Shown: positions 26,576 through 35,420, counted from the stretch's first letter. The stretch: DNA of 64,000 nt from Bosea sp. BIWAKO-01 (GCF_001748145.1 NZ_BCQA01000001.1:6474501-6538500), one strand, 5' to 3'. The notes: generated from the letters alone by a model not told the origin. Translations and numbers: made by a program.

Positions 26576-26992
26576 ATGACCAGGCACTTTGCCGGCGGAT
26601 GCGCCTGTGGCGCGATCCGTTACGAGACGAGCAGCGAACCCATCGTCGAGATCCACTGCCAGTGCAGGGATTGCCAGAAGCGCAGTGGTACGGGGCATAG
26701 CTCCTATCTGACCTTCGCCGGGCGCGCCGATGTGGCCATCGCAGGCGACGCGAAGACCTGGCGGGTGGCGGGCGATAGCGGGAACGAAAAGATCCACGCC
26801 TTCTGTCCGACCTGCGGAACGCCGGTCTACCTGACATTCCAGGCGGCGCCGGAGCTGATCGCGGTCCACGCGGCGAGCCTTGACGACCCCGGCCAGTTCA
26901 ATCCCCACATGGTCGCCTATGGCATTCGCGGCCATGGCTGGGACAGGATCGACCCCGCGCTGCCGGTCTTCGAGCGCATGCCGCCAGGGTGA
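26576..26992 (+). CDS. GFA (glutathione-dependent formaldehyde-activating)-like zinc protein
   Basis: 138 residues. The Cys pattern CACG, HCQCRDCQK and FCPTCGTPVYL matches the CENP-V/GFA zinc fold. The family name comes from Gfa, but most members have unknown roles. AGCAGGAGAACGACG before the ATG is a strong ribosome site. It lies 34 bases after the repeat element, so it probably has its own promoter. Confidence 0.9.
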   Translation: MTRHFAGGCACGAIRYETSSEPIVEIHCQCRDCQKRSGTGHSSYLTFAGRADVAIAGDAKTWRVAGDSGNEKIHAFCPTCGTPVYLTFQAAPELIAVHAASLDDPGQFNPHMVAYGIRGHGWDRIDPALPVFERMPPG

Positions 26993-27070
26993 CCGGCGGC
27001 GGACGCGGAGCTTCGATGGGCGGCCGGCGCCCCTTGTGGAGGTGCATGGCGGCCGCCCGGCTGGGACATA

Positions 27071-27904
27071 TTACTGCCCGGACAGGGCCGCGGTCTCGGC
27101 AGCACAATCCGGCATCGGGTTCACGCGCTTCGCCTTCGCTGCCTTCACCTCCGCCTTCGCCGCCTTGAGATCCGCGAGGAAGGCCGCATTGGTCTGCAGC
27201 CGCGCGACGGTTGCCGCGCCCATGATCCGCCCCGCATCGACATCGCTCTGCCAATGCGCGTCGCAGATCACGCGGCTCTGCCCAAAGGCGAGACCGCGCG
27301 CGAGCAGTTCATTCGAGCGCTCGGGATTGATCTGCGCGAAGACGAGGGCCCATCCCCAGCCCGCGGCGGTGTGTCCGGATGGATAGGAGCCATCGCTCCG
27401 CAGAATCGCCTCTTGATCCGCCCTGCAGGTCGATTCGTTGTGAACCACGAAGGGCCGGACGCGGTTGTACTTGTTCTTCACGCCGTAGGTGGAGAGGCCG
27501 AAATCGGACAGCATCTTCTGCGTCATCGCATAGAGGCGCGGGGTCTGTTTCTCATCGATCCGGACACCCATCGCGCAGGAGAAATTGTCGGCGGCCTGCG
27601 GAAAGGCGAGATCGGCGTCGGTACGGGCGAGCGTCCAGCGGCTGGTGTTCCGTAGGGGGAGCGTCGCCTTGCGCGCCTCTTCGTCCCGGGCCAGCGCAGC
27701 CGAGTCCTTCTCGGGCGGCGGGCCCAGCAGGACCAGGCTGTCGGGTAGCTCCGATGGCTTGAGATAGCCCGGCGCGATCTTGAAATGCGGATCGGTGACC
27801 TTGGGCTGGGCTTCACCCGATTGCGCAAAGGCCTGCCCGCAGAGCGCGATGAGCGCAAGCATGGACGTCCCTGCGGCCCGAGCCACAGTCGCAGTCATAG
27901 ACAT
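27071..27904 (-). CDS. Class A acid phosphatase (PAP2 superfamily)
   Basis: 277 residues, exported (TSMLALIALCGQAFAQ). The full phosphatase signature is visible: K-x6-RP (KNKYNRVRP), PSGH (SYPSGHTAAGW) and SR-x5-H-x3-D (SRVICDAHWQSD). It should hydrolyse phosphomonoesters in the periplasm. ATG at 27904 follows AAAGGA at 6 bases; in-frame ATGs at 27910, 27919 and 27931 are alternatives. The C-terminus is Lys/Ala-rich helical. Confidence 0.92.
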   Translation of the reverse strand: MSMTATVARAAGTSMLALIALCGQAFAQSGEAQPKVTDPHFKIAPGYLKPSELPDSLVLLGPPPEKDSAALARDEEARKATLPLRNTSRWTLARTDADLAFPQAADNFSCAMGVRIDEKQTPRLYAMTQKMLSDFGLSTYGVKNKYNRVRPFVVHNESTCRADQEAILRSDGSYPSGHTAAGWGWALVFAQINPERSNELLARGLAFGQSRVICDAHWQSDVDAGRIMGAATVARLQTNAAFLADLKAAKAEVKAAKAKRVNPMPDCAAETAALSGQ

Positions 27905-28181
27905 TCCCATTCCTTTCGACATCGCCGAATTCATAACCCGCCCGGGGATCGCCTTATGTCCCGTTGCGATTGATGGAATCGCCTGACAAGGCCGGGCCGC
28001 CTGACGTAGCGCACTTCCCGCCCGGCAGACGAACACCTGTTCGCAGCATTTCGTGCATAGGTAGATCGCAGTCTTGCCATTTCGCGCCAATCGCGAGCGG
28101 CTATTCTGCTCAGGTTGCGCGAATCCCAGGGAAGCCCCAGCCCCATGAAACACGTCGTCCCGGCGATCACGGCGAGATCCG

Positions 28182-29183
28182 ATGGCTGATATCCCTTTGA
28201 CGCGCGGCCAGTTCCTTCTGCCGTTCGTCGGAATTCTGGACGAGATGGGCGCGCCGACACATTCGCTCCTGGAGAAGTTCCGGCTTCCCTCGTCGCTGGA
28301 GGACAAGAGCGATCTCTTCCTCCCGCTCCTGCCGGTGCTGCGCTTCGCGGCAACCGCCGGGAGAACCCAGGGCATCGACGATTTCGGCTTCCTCGCGACC
28401 CAACGGCTGCATTTCCTGCATTTGCGAGAAAGGACCCGGGCGCTGATCGCCCACTCCCCGACGCTGCTCGTTGCGCTGCGGCACGCCTGCCGCTGGGCCT
28501 CACGGGAGGATACGATCCTGAGCATGTGGATCGAGCACCATGACGATCACGCGCGGGTCTGCAGCAGGCTCGCCGGGACGAATGGGCTGCTGAATCTGGA
28601 ATACGCGCAATGGATCCAGAACATTTTCCCGGTCTACATCATCCGGCAATTCGCAGGGCCCGACTGGATGCCGGCGACGATTGCCTTCGAGGCGCGCTAC
28701 ACGCCGGGTCCGGCGACGCGGGCCGCCTGGCCCAATGTGCGGTTCCTGTCAGGCCAGAAAGCGGCCTGGATCAGCCTGCCGATCTCGCTCCTTGGTCTTT
28801 CCAACCGTTCGACCGACGCATGTGCTCCGCCGCACGATCACGCCGATGGTCCCTCGGCCTTTGACATCGTCGGGCTGCTCAAGCTGATGTTGCCGGCCTA
28901 TCTGGATGAGCGAACCCCGGCTCTGGCCGAGGTCGCGGAGATGGCGGGCGTCAGCGCCCGAAGCTTTCAGCGGAAGCTCTCGCATGTCGGCCTGACCTAT
29001 TCGGACATCCTCGACACGGTCCGATATGAGAATGCGGCCAGGCTGCTGCGCGACACGGATTCCAGGATCATCGATGTCGCATTTTCGACCGGCTACACGG
29101 ATCCCGCGCATTTCAGCCGCGCCTTCCGCCGCATTGCCGGCGTAACGCCACGTCAGTTCCGTGAACAATCGCGGCTCGGATAA
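28182..29183 (+). CDS. AraC-family regulator with OruR-type N-terminal domain
   Basis: 333 residues. The N-terminal Arabinose_bd/OruR-like domain (residues about 15-200) is followed by a two-HTH AraC domain (LAEVAEMAGVSARSFQRKLS; IDVAFSTGYTDPAHFSRAF). The inducer is unknown. It is divergent from the acid phosphatase across 277 bases and followed by a second AraC gene on the same strand. Confidence 0.92.
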   Translation: MADIPLTRGQFLLPFVGILDEMGAPTHSLLEKFRLPSSLEDKSDLFLPLLPVLRFAATAGRTQGIDDFGFLATQRLHFLHLRERTRALIAHSPTLLVALRHACRWASREDTILSMWIEHHDDHARVCSRLAGTNGLLNLEYAQWIQNIFPVYIIRQFAGPDWMPATIAFEARYTPGPATRAAWPNVRFLSGQKAAWISLPISLLGLSNRSTDACAPPHDHADGPSAFDIVGLLKLMLPAYLDERTPALAEVAEMAGVSARSFQRKLSHVGLTYSDILDTVRYENAARLLRDTDSRIIDVAFSTGYTDPAHFSRAFRRIAGVTPRQFREQSRLG

Positions 29184-29288
29184 GTGCGGGTCGAGGAGCG
29201 GCCGTCGCGCTTTCGGTAATGCAGCTTGGTTGCGATCTTGCATGGATCGTCGCACCATCGCAGCCGCCCTCACCGTCCGGATCGCAGC

Positions 29289-30119
29289 TTGGCCCGCATC
29301 GACCTCCGCAACTCCTCGCGCTACTGGCACGACCCGCGGGTTCCGGGCCTGAGCTGCCTCGTTGCCGATTTCACCAGCCATGACTATGCGCCCCATAGCC
29401 ATGACGGCTTTGTCGTCGCCGTCACCGAAACCGGCGGCGCCGAATTCAAGAGCCGCGGGCGCAGCGACGAGGCCAAGACCTCGAGCTTGCTGGTGTTCAA
29501 CCCCGACGAGCCCCATTCCGGGCGGATGGGCTGGAGCCGGCGCTGGCTCTATCGCGGGTTCTATCTGACACCGCCGGCAATCGAGACGCTGAAGACTGCG
29601 CTCGGCCTCGACGAGACCGCCTATTTCAGCAGCAATGCCGTCCACGACCCCGATCTGATCGAGGCCTTCCTCGACCTGCACCGCATCCTCGACCAGGGCG
29701 ACGATCCGCTCGAGGAGCGCGAGCTTCTGCTGCGCAGCTTCGGTGCCCTGATCCGGCGCCATGCCGCGGGCGAACCGCGGCTGATGGTGCCGTCACGGGA
29801 CCGCGCCAAGGCCGCCCGCATCCGCGAGATCATGCGGGAGCGTCATGCCGAGGACCTCACGCTGGAGCAAATGGGGCTGGAGGTCGGGCTGACGCCTTTC
29901 CAGCTCATCACCCTGTTCAAGCGCAGCACGGGGCTGACCCCGCATGCCTATCTGACGCAGCTACGCCTCAGGGCCGCGACCGAGGCGCTCGGGCGCGGCG
30001 CGACGATCGCTGCTGCTGCGCAGGACGCCGGCTTCTACGACCAGAGCGCGCTGACGCGGCATTTCAAGCGCAGCTATGGCATCACGCCGCTGCAATGGGT
30101 GCGCGCCGCCGCCGGCTGA
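29289..30119 (+). CDS. AraC-family regulator with cupin-like N-terminal domain
   Basis: About 276 residues. An AraC-binding cupin domain (SHDYAPHSHDGFVVAVTETG; VFNPDEPHSGRM) is followed by the HTH pair (LEQMGLEVGLTPFQLITLFK; AAAAQDAGFYDQSALTRHF). No in-frame ATG precedes the cupin; TTG at 29289 is adopted because it starts the family-like text (ARIDLR...), and TTG 29226 is the longer choice. Neither has a clear ribosome site. It likely regulates the AlaX/EamA genes downstream. Confidence 0.85.
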   Translation: MARIDLRNSSRYWHDPRVPGLSCLVADFTSHDYAPHSHDGFVVAVTETGGAEFKSRGRSDEAKTSSLLVFNPDEPHSGRMGWSRRWLYRGFYLTPPAIETLKTALGLDETAYFSSNAVHDPDLIEAFLDLHRILDQGDDPLEERELLLRSFGALIRRHAAGEPRLMVPSRDRAKAARIREIMRERHAEDLTLEQMGLEVGLTPFQLITLFKRSTGLTPHAYLTQLRLRAATEALGRGATIAAAAQDAGFYDQSALTRHFKRSYGITPLQWVRAAAG

Positions 30120-30234
30120 AGCACACACGGGCGATCTGATCGCGCTCTCAATTTTCGCCAATAGACGCGCGCCGCGCCGCGCCATTCTCGCCTGCAGGCA
30201 CGCCCCCGTCGGGGCCGCCCGCAAGGTGAGTTTC

Positions 30235-30960
30235 ATGTCCCGCTACTACTGCCTCGATCATCCCGATGTCCTGACGCTGGCGACGGAGGTCATGGAGGCA
30301 CGGCCGGGCCGGGTCGTTCTCGCGGAAAGCCCGTTCTATCCCGGCGGCGGCGGCCAATTGCCCGATCGCGGCACGCTCGCCTGGACTGGCGGCGAAGTCG
30401 CGATTGCGGGCTTCGAAAGCGAGGGCGGTCAGCTCTGGCACCTGCTGGCGGAACCGCTCGAACTGCCGGCCGCCCCTGTCGAAGCCCGGGTCGATGGCCC
30501 GTTCCGGCAGGTGATGCGGGCGCTGCACACCGATCTGCACATCGTGAATGCCGTCGTCTTCCAGGATTTCAACGGTGCGCTCGTCACCGGCGTGCAGATG
30601 AACGAGGACGGCACGGCGCGCATCGATTTCGATTTGCCCGAGGCGGATAACGAGCGCCTGCGCGCCATCGAAGGCAGGGTCAACGCGCTGATCCGCCAGG
30701 ATCTGCCGGTGCGGCAGAGCCACGTCGCGGAAGCCGCGGTCTTTGCGGAGCCTGGCCTGATCCGCTCGCGCTCTGTCGCCCCGCCGCCGACGGCGGACGG
30801 TCAGGTCCGCATCGTCGAGATCGTCGGGCTCGACCGGCAGGCCTGCGGCGGCACGCATCTCGCGTCCACCGGGGTCTCGCCGCCGATCAGCATCCTGAAG
30901 ATCGACAATAAGGGCCGGCACAACCGCCGGCTGCGCATCGGCCTGTCCGGCGTCGCGTGA
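30235..30960 (+). CDS. Alanyl-tRNA editing protein, AlaX type
   Basis: 241 residues. The trans-editing domain has ESPFYPGGGGQLPDRG, the zinc-binding HTDLH motif and the second pair in DRQACGGTHLASTG (Cys and His). AlaX proteins remove Ser or Gly wrongly charged on tRNA-Ala. AAGGTGAG precedes ATG 30235. It lies 10 bases before the EamA exporter, together with a cupin-AraC regulator, a neighbourhood also seen for amino-acid-like efflux. Confidence 0.92.
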   Translation: MSRYYCLDHPDVLTLATEVMEARPGRVVLAESPFYPGGGGQLPDRGTLAWTGGEVAIAGFESEGGQLWHLLAEPLELPAAPVEARVDGPFRQVMRALHTDLHIVNAVVFQDFNGALVTGVQMNEDGTARIDFDLPEADNERLRAIEGRVNALIRQDLPVRQSHVAEAAVFAEPGLIRSRSVAPPPTADGQVRIVEIVGLDRQACGGTHLASTGVSPPISILKIDNKGRHNRRLRIGLSGVA

Positions 30961-30970
30961 GGCCGGCGCG

Positions 30971-31906
30971 ATGAACCTTCTGCAGCGCCTCTGGGCGCAG
31001 CCCTTGCTGCTCCTGCCGCTGCCGCCGCTATTCTGGGCCGGGAATCTCGTGCTCGGGCGGGCTCTCGCAGGCTCCTTCCCCCCTGTCTCGCTCGCGGTCG
31101 GCCGCTGGCTCGTTGCGCTCGCCTGCCTGCTGCCCTTCGTTCTCGGCACGCTCAGTGCGCAACGGCAGGCGCTCATCCGCGCGCGCGGCCTCGTCTTCGC
31201 CTGCGGCGCCTTCGGCATCGCCGGCTACAATGCGCTGGGCTATCTCGCCCTGCAGAGCGCGCCGGCCGCGAGCGTCGCCTTCCTGAACTCGACCCTGCCG
31301 CTGATGGTGCCGCTTGCCGCCTTCATGCTCGGCGTCGAGCGTGTCTCGGCCCGCACGCTTAGCGGCATCGCCATCTCCTTCGTCGGCGTGAGCTGGATCG
31401 TCGCGCGCGGTGCGCCTTCGACGCTGTCGGGGTTGAGCCTCACTGGCGGCGAGCCGCTGGTGCTGATCGCGGTCGCCAATTACGCGGTCTATTCGGTGCT
31501 GCTGCGCCGCCGCCCGGCCGATCTCGACCCGCTCCTCTTCCTGGCTGCGACAATGGCGGCAGGCCTCCTGGTGCTGCTGCCGTTCTGGATCTCGGAGCTC
31601 GCCCAGGGCGCGACGATCCCGATATCGCCCGGCCCGATCGCGGCGGTGCTCTATATCGGCGTCTTCGCCTCGCTGCTCGCCTTCATCATCTGGAATCGCT
31701 GCGTCAGTACGCTGGGGCCGAGCGTGACCGGCGCCTCCTTCCATCTCGTCGCCCTGTTCACCGCCGCGCTCGCCTTCCTGCTGCTCGGCGAGCCCGTGCA
31801 GCCGTTCCATCTCGTTGGCGCGGCCCTGATCCTCGGCGGTTTCGGCCTCGCCGCGGCTGGCGGCCGTCCTTCCGTATCCCGACGCCCCGGAGAAGCCAGA
31901 TCATGA
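30971..31906 (+). CDS. EamA/DMT-family transporter
   Basis: 311 residues with ten hydrophobic helices in two EamA repeats (FWAGNLVLGRALAGSFPP; NYAVYSVLLRRRPADLDP). Family members export amino acids and other small metabolites. It is co-transcribed with the AlaX gene (10-base gap), and its stop overlaps a 16-codon frame at 31903 that leads into the ArgE-like gene. Confidence 0.9.
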   Translation: MNLLQRLWAQPLLLLPLPPLFWAGNLVLGRALAGSFPPVSLAVGRWLVALACLLPFVLGTLSAQRQALIRARGLVFACGAFGIAGYNALGYLALQSAPAASVAFLNSTLPLMVPLAAFMLGVERVSARTLSGIAISFVGVSWIVARGAPSTLSGLSLTGGEPLVLIAVANYAVYSVLLRRRPADLDPLLFLAATMAAGLLVLLPFWISELAQGATIPISPGPIAAVLYIGVFASLLAFIIWNRCVSTLGPSVTGASFHLVALFTAALAFLLLGEPVQPFHLVGAALILGGFGLAAAGGRPSVSRRPGEARS

Positions 31907-31953
31907 CCGTGTTTGCGCAGGGGGATTTCGCCGATCACGAGCAGGTGGCGTGA
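31903..31953 (+). CDS. 16-codon micro-frame; possible amino-acid dehydrogenase remnant or leader
   Basis: MTVFAQGDFADHEQVA overlaps the EamA stop by four bases (ATGA) and ends 6 bases before the ArgE-like ATG. The text resembles the N-terminus of Leu/Glu-type amino acid dehydrogenases (DF..HEQVV). It may be a scar of a deleted gene, or it may serve only to couple translation. Confidence 0.35.
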   Translation: MTVFAQGDFADHEQVA

Positions 31954-31959
31954 ACGGCG

Positions 31960-33072
31960 ATGACTGCGACGATCGCCCTGCTCGCGGAACTGGTCGGCTT
32001 CGACACGACATCGAGCCGCTCGAACCTGGCGCTCGTCGGGCGCGTCGCCGACCGGCTCGACGGCATCGGCGCCCGAGTCCGGCTGAGCCATGACGAGGGG
32101 CGAGGCAAGGCCAATATCCTCGCGAGCTTCGGCCCCTGTGCGCCGGGAGGCGTCGTCCTTTCCGGGCATACCGACACGGTTCCGGTCGACGACCAGAGCT
32201 GGTCCTCCGACCCGTTCCGGCTGAGCGAGCGCGACGGCAAGCTCCATGGTCGCGGCGCCGTCGACATGAAGGGCTTCATCGCGGCCTGCCTTGCTGCGGC
32301 GGAGAGTTTTGCGGCCACCGATCTCGCCCGGCCAGTCCATATCGCGCTGTCCTATGACGAGGAGGTTGGCTGTCTCGGCGTGCCCGGCCTGATCGCCGAT
32401 CTGCTCGCCCATGAGGAGAGGCCGGAGCTCGCCATCATCGGCGAGCCGACGCTGATGCGGCTCGGAGACCGCCATCGCGGCTTTCTCGGATTCCGCACGC
32501 GTTTCGAGGGCAAGGCGGCGCATTCGAGCGATCCGAGCGCAGGGGCGAGCGCGATCTACCCCGCGGCCGATTTCGCCGGCTTCCTCAGGGCGGTCGGGCA
32601 CCGCGCCGGGGCCATCGACCGCACGACCGTCAATCTCGGCCGGATCGAGGGCGGCTCGGCGATCAACATCGTGCCGTCTGCCTGCGAACTGCTCTGGGAG
32701 TTTCGGCCGGTCACGCCTGAGGATGCCGAGGAGACCGAGCGGCTGGTCGGCGCCTATCTCGCCCGCGCAACGCCGCCCGACATCCGCCAGTCGACGCGAA
32801 GGCAGGTCCATGTTCCGCCTCTGGCCAGCGCCGGCACCGAACCGGCGCTCGCTGTCGCCGCCGCGCTCGGCGGCATCGGCCCGCCCTTCGCGATGCCCTT
32901 CGGCACGGAGGCCGGTTTCTTCCAGGCGGCCGGCATCTCCGCTGTGGTGTGCGGGCCGGGCTCGATCGCGCAGGCGCACCAGCCCGACGAATGGATCGCG
33001 TGCGCACAGCTCGAGGCTGCCGATGCCTTCATGGCCCGGCTCGCGGGCTGGGCCTGTCGCCGTCACTCCTGA
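31960..33072 (+). CDS. argE: Acetylornithine deacetylase-type M20 peptidase
   Basis: 370 residues of the M20/ArgE family. Metal ligands and active-site motifs are SGHTDTVP, GRGAVDMKGF, the YDEEVG Glu pair and IGEPT. ArgE converts N-acetylornithine to ornithine, but close paralogues act on other N-acyl amino acids. Here it follows an amino-acid-type exporter and AlaX, so a catabolic paralogue is possible. The symbol is by family only. Confidence 0.85.
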   Translation: MTATIALLAELVGFDTTSSRSNLALVGRVADRLDGIGARVRLSHDEGRGKANILASFGPCAPGGVVLSGHTDTVPVDDQSWSSDPFRLSERDGKLHGRGAVDMKGFIAACLAAAESFAATDLARPVHIALSYDEEVGCLGVPGLIADLLAHEERPELAIIGEPTLMRLGDRHRGFLGFRTRFEGKAAHSSDPSAGASAIYPAADFAGFLRAVGHRAGAIDRTTVNLGRIEGGSAINIVPSACELLWEFRPVTPEDAEETERLVGAYLARATPPDIRQSTRRQVHVPPLASAGTEPALAVAAALGGIGPPFAMPFGTEAGFFQAAGISAVVCGPGSIAQAHQPDEWIACAQLEAADAFMARLAGWACRRHS

Positions 33073-33127
33073 AGGGGCCGCGCCTGCGATGCCGGTTCAC
33101 TGGTGCAGGCAACCGGGCGCCGGCACG

Positions 33128-33205
33128 CTATTCGATCACGCGACCGGCGCGTTCGATCAAAGCTGCCATGACCTTGATGCCGAGCACATCCCAAGCGATC
33201 GTCAT
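33128..33205 (-). CDS. 25-residue frame overlapping the IclR remnant stop
   Basis: MTIAWDVLGIKVMAALIERA and a few more residues up to a TAG. The ATG overlaps the IclR-fragment stop by four bases (ATGA), which suggests a former co-translated gene now truncated. No family can be named. Confidence 0.3.
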   Translation of the reverse strand: MTIAWDVLGIKVMAALIERAGRVIE

Positions 33206-33607
33206 CTCAAGGTGGCGACACTTTGGGAAACGGATGCCGCGGCGGCCATGACGAGCGGCGCGAAGCGGGTTCTCGCCTCCTCCGGCGTGTAGCGCGTGCT
33301 CGACACGCTGATATTGAGGGCGCAAAGCGGCTGCGCCTTCGCATCGAGCACCGGGGCGGCGATAGAGAGATCGCCATGATAGAATTCCTCGAACGCCGTC
33401 GCATAACCTTGCGCAGCCGAGATTTCGAGTTTCTCCAGCAAGGCTTCGAGAGTGCAGGTCGTCGAGGGCGTATAGGCCTTCAGGTCGCTCTGCTGCAGGA
33501 TGGCCCTGGCTGCGGCCAGAGGCATGCGCGAGAGCATGGCGATGCCCGGCGCCGTGCAGAAGGCCGGCATGTTCGTGCCCACGCCCACGTCGCTCGCCAG
33601 GACATGC
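33202..33607 (-). pseudogene. IclR-family regulator, C-terminal fragment
   Basis: About 134 codons typical of the IclR effector-binding domain end: DVGVGTNMPAFCTAPGIAML, the LEALLEKLEISAAQGYA segment and FEEFYHGDLSIAAPVLD. The N-terminal winged HTH half is missing; the IS3 element starts at 33608. The fragment stays in frame with the transposase. Confidence 0.88.
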
Positions 33608-34512
33608 TGGTCTGCCCCCATTGGGTGGCCCGGTTTCAGTCTAATGCATGGTCGGCTTTGCGGCCATGTCTGAGATGGATTTGGCGGAGGCATAATGGCG
33701 GCCGGTACCGGAGCCCTGTATCCGAGCGATGAGTGGGGCCGCACGGTGTTGTAGTGCTTTCGCCAGCTTTCGATGACGGCTTTTGCCTCGGCGAGGCTGT
33801 AGAAGATCTCGCCGTTGAGGAGCTCGTCGCGAAGCTTGGAGTTGAAGCTCTCGCAATAGCCGTTCTCCCAAGGCGAGCCTGGCTCGATGAAGGCCGTCTT
33901 CGCGCCGACCGCTGTGATCCACTCCCGCACCGCTTTGGCGGCGAACTCGGGACCATTGTCCGAACGAACATTCCCCGGCACGCCGCGCAGGACGAAGAGG
34001 TCCGACAAGACGTCAATGACATCGGTGGACTTGAGCTTCCGGATCGCGATGCATTCCCGGGTAAACTCGTCGATCACGTTCAACATGCGGAACTTGCGGC
34101 CATCGTGGGTGCGATCCTCCACAAAGTCGTAGGACCAGACATGGTTGGGACACTCCGGTCGTAGCCGAACGCAGGATCCATCGTTCAACCATAAGCGGCC
34201 CTTCTTCGGTTGCTTTGCAGGGACCTTGAGCCCTTCGCGCCGCCAGATCCTCTCGACACGTTTGACGTTCACGGCCCAGCCTGACGAACGCAGCATCGCT
34301 GCGATCCGGCGATAGCCATAGCGGCCATACTGGGTCGCAAGCTCGACGATGTCGGCTGTCAGCGCTGCCTCGTCGCTCCGTCCCACCGGCACCCTGCGTT
34401 GCGTAGACCGATGCTGCCCCAGGACCCGGCACGCCAGCCGCTCCGACACGCCAAACTTCATGATGGCGTGGTCGATGCAGCGTCGGCGGCGGGAGGGGCT
34501 CAGAAGTTTCCC
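33202..34512 (-). CDS. IS3-family transposase orfB, fused in frame to the IclR remnant
   Basis: The DDE integrase core is complete: VWSYDFVED (D), VRSDNGPEFAA (D) and SPWENGYCESFNSKLRDELL (E), with IS3/IS407-like spacing. The frame is reached from orfA by -1 slippage at GGGAAAC (34506-34512); an internal ATG lies at 34461. Inside the element there is no stop: the frame leaves the IS end at 33608 and runs 135 codons through the IclR fragment to 33202. The fused tail may or may not impair transposition. Confidence 0.85.
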   Translation of the reverse strand, partial: GKLLSPSRRRRCIDHAIMKFGVSERLACRVLGQHRSTQRRVPVGRSDEAALTADIVELATQYGRYGYRRIAAMLRSSGWAVNVKRVERIWRREGLKVPAKQPKKGRLWLNDGSCVRLRPECPNHVWSYDFVEDRTHDGRKFRMLNVIDEFTRECIAIRKLKSTDVIDVLSDLFVLRGVPGNVRSDNGPEFAAKAVREWITAVGAKTAFIEPGSPWENGYCESFNSKLRDELLNGEIFYSLAEAKAVIESWRKHYNTVRPHSSLGYRAPVPAAIMPPPNPSQTWPQSRPCIRLKPGHPMGADQHVLASDVGVGTNMPAFCTAPGIAMLSRMPLAAARAILQQSDLKAYTPSTTCTLEALLEKLEISAAQGYATAFEEFYHGDLSIAAPVLDAKAQPLCALNISVSSTRYTPEEARTRFAPLVMAAAASVSQSVATLR

Positions 34513-34787
34513 GAGGCAGCCTCCTTGAGAATGAGCTTCTCAAGCGTCAGATCCGAGACAGCCTTCCGTAGCCGCTCGTTTTCCTTCTCCAGATCCTTGA
34601 GCCGTTTCACCTGGTCGGACTTCAGGCCGCCAAACTCCTTGCGCCAACGGTAATAGGTGAACGCCGTCACACTGATCGTTCGGATCGCTTCCGCGACTGG
34701 GCGCCCCTGGGACAACAGCACGTCGACCTGACGTAGCTTCGCGACGATCTCTTCAGGCTTATGTTTCTTCTGCGGCATCACGGGCAT
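34500..34787 (-). CDS. IS3-family transposase orfA
   Basis: 95 residues with an HTH (KPEEIVAKLRQVDVLLSQGR; ISVTAFTYYRWRKEFGG) and a C-terminal leucine-zipper region (VKRLKDLEKENERLRKAV). It binds the IS ends. Slippery GGGAAAC lies six bases before its stop codon and allows fusion to orfB. Confidence 0.92.
   Translation of the reverse strand: MPVMPQKKHKPEEIVAKLRQVDVLLSQGRPVAEAIRTISVTAFTYYRWRKEFGGLKSDQVKRLKDLEKENERLRKAVSDLTLEKLILKEAASGNF
34506..34512 (-). promoter_or_regulatory. -1 ribosomal frameshift heptamer GGGAAAC
   Basis: In the orfA frame it reads G GGA AAC, the canonical X XXY YYZ form. Slipping to GGG AAA enters the orfB frame (CTT CTG AGC...). It lies just before the orfA stop at 34500-34502. 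Confidence 0.7.
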
Positions 34788-34843
34788 CCTCCAAAGGCTC
34801 GAAAGCCTACTTCAGGGAGGGCCACTTTTCAGGGGGCAGACCA

Positions 34844-35420
34844 CTGCGTTGAACACGACCGGGCAATGGAAAAGATCTTCGAACAGGCCGGCCTGTCGCG
34901 GCCTCTCGATATTGAGCTCGATGCGCAGCGGCCGCCAGTCGAACGGCACATACGCCCTGATGATGCTGAGCAGAACGCCGGCCGCCGCACCGGCGATCAT
35001 CTCGTAGCCAGCATGGCCGGCAAGCGCAAAGACATAGCTGTAGCGCGCCTCGTCTCCGGCAGAAGTGAGCCACATCCGGTCAGCGGTGCTATGATAGCCA
35101 AGGGCCGCAATAGCCCGCTCGATGGAATGACCGAGCGTGTCGGCCCCCAGGACGTAGCGCCCGAAACAGCCATAGTTGCCGGCGTTCATTATGGGGGTCA
35201 TCAGGAGCCCGAGATTGGGCTCGCCGGCGGCTCTCGCGGCGGCATTCACGAAGCCGAGCACTGCGGCGTGCGGGATGAAGCAATTGCGGCCCTCGGTCAG
35301 CTCGATATCGAAGCCTGCCGCACGGTTCGCCCGCAGAAGCGCCCTCTCCCCGAGCTCATGACGCAGGAATGCCGGCAGGCCGTGCAGGATATGGCTGGAG
35401 ATGACCGGGATTTCAGACAC
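34844..35420 (-). pseudogene. AraC-family regulator, N-terminal fragment (OruR-type domain)
   Basis: About 192 codons of an Arabinose_bd/OruR-like domain: ISSHILHGLPAFLRHELGER, PNLGLLMTPIMNAGNYGCFG, the WRPLRIELNIERP segment and FNAV at the IS junction. The AraC helix-turn-helix half is absent. The frame enters the IS for nine codons before stopping. It should not bind DNA. Confidence 0.85.

Larger units (their letters stand above)
33608..34843 (-). mobile_element. IS3-family insertion sequence
   Basis: 1236 bases. Both ends start with TGGTCTGCCCCC reading inward, followed by looser similarity (GTGGCCC...), so these are the terminal inverted repeats. It encodes orfA and orfB with a programmed -1 frameshift. 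No matching 3-4 base target duplication flanks it (TGC or ATGC on the left, CTG or CTGC on the right), and the flanks are halves of different genes. Confidence 0.88.

Noticed and set aside
27905..28525. N-terminal extension of the acid phosphatase frame
   Set aside because: It is antisense to the AraC gene; the signal peptide begins near 27904.
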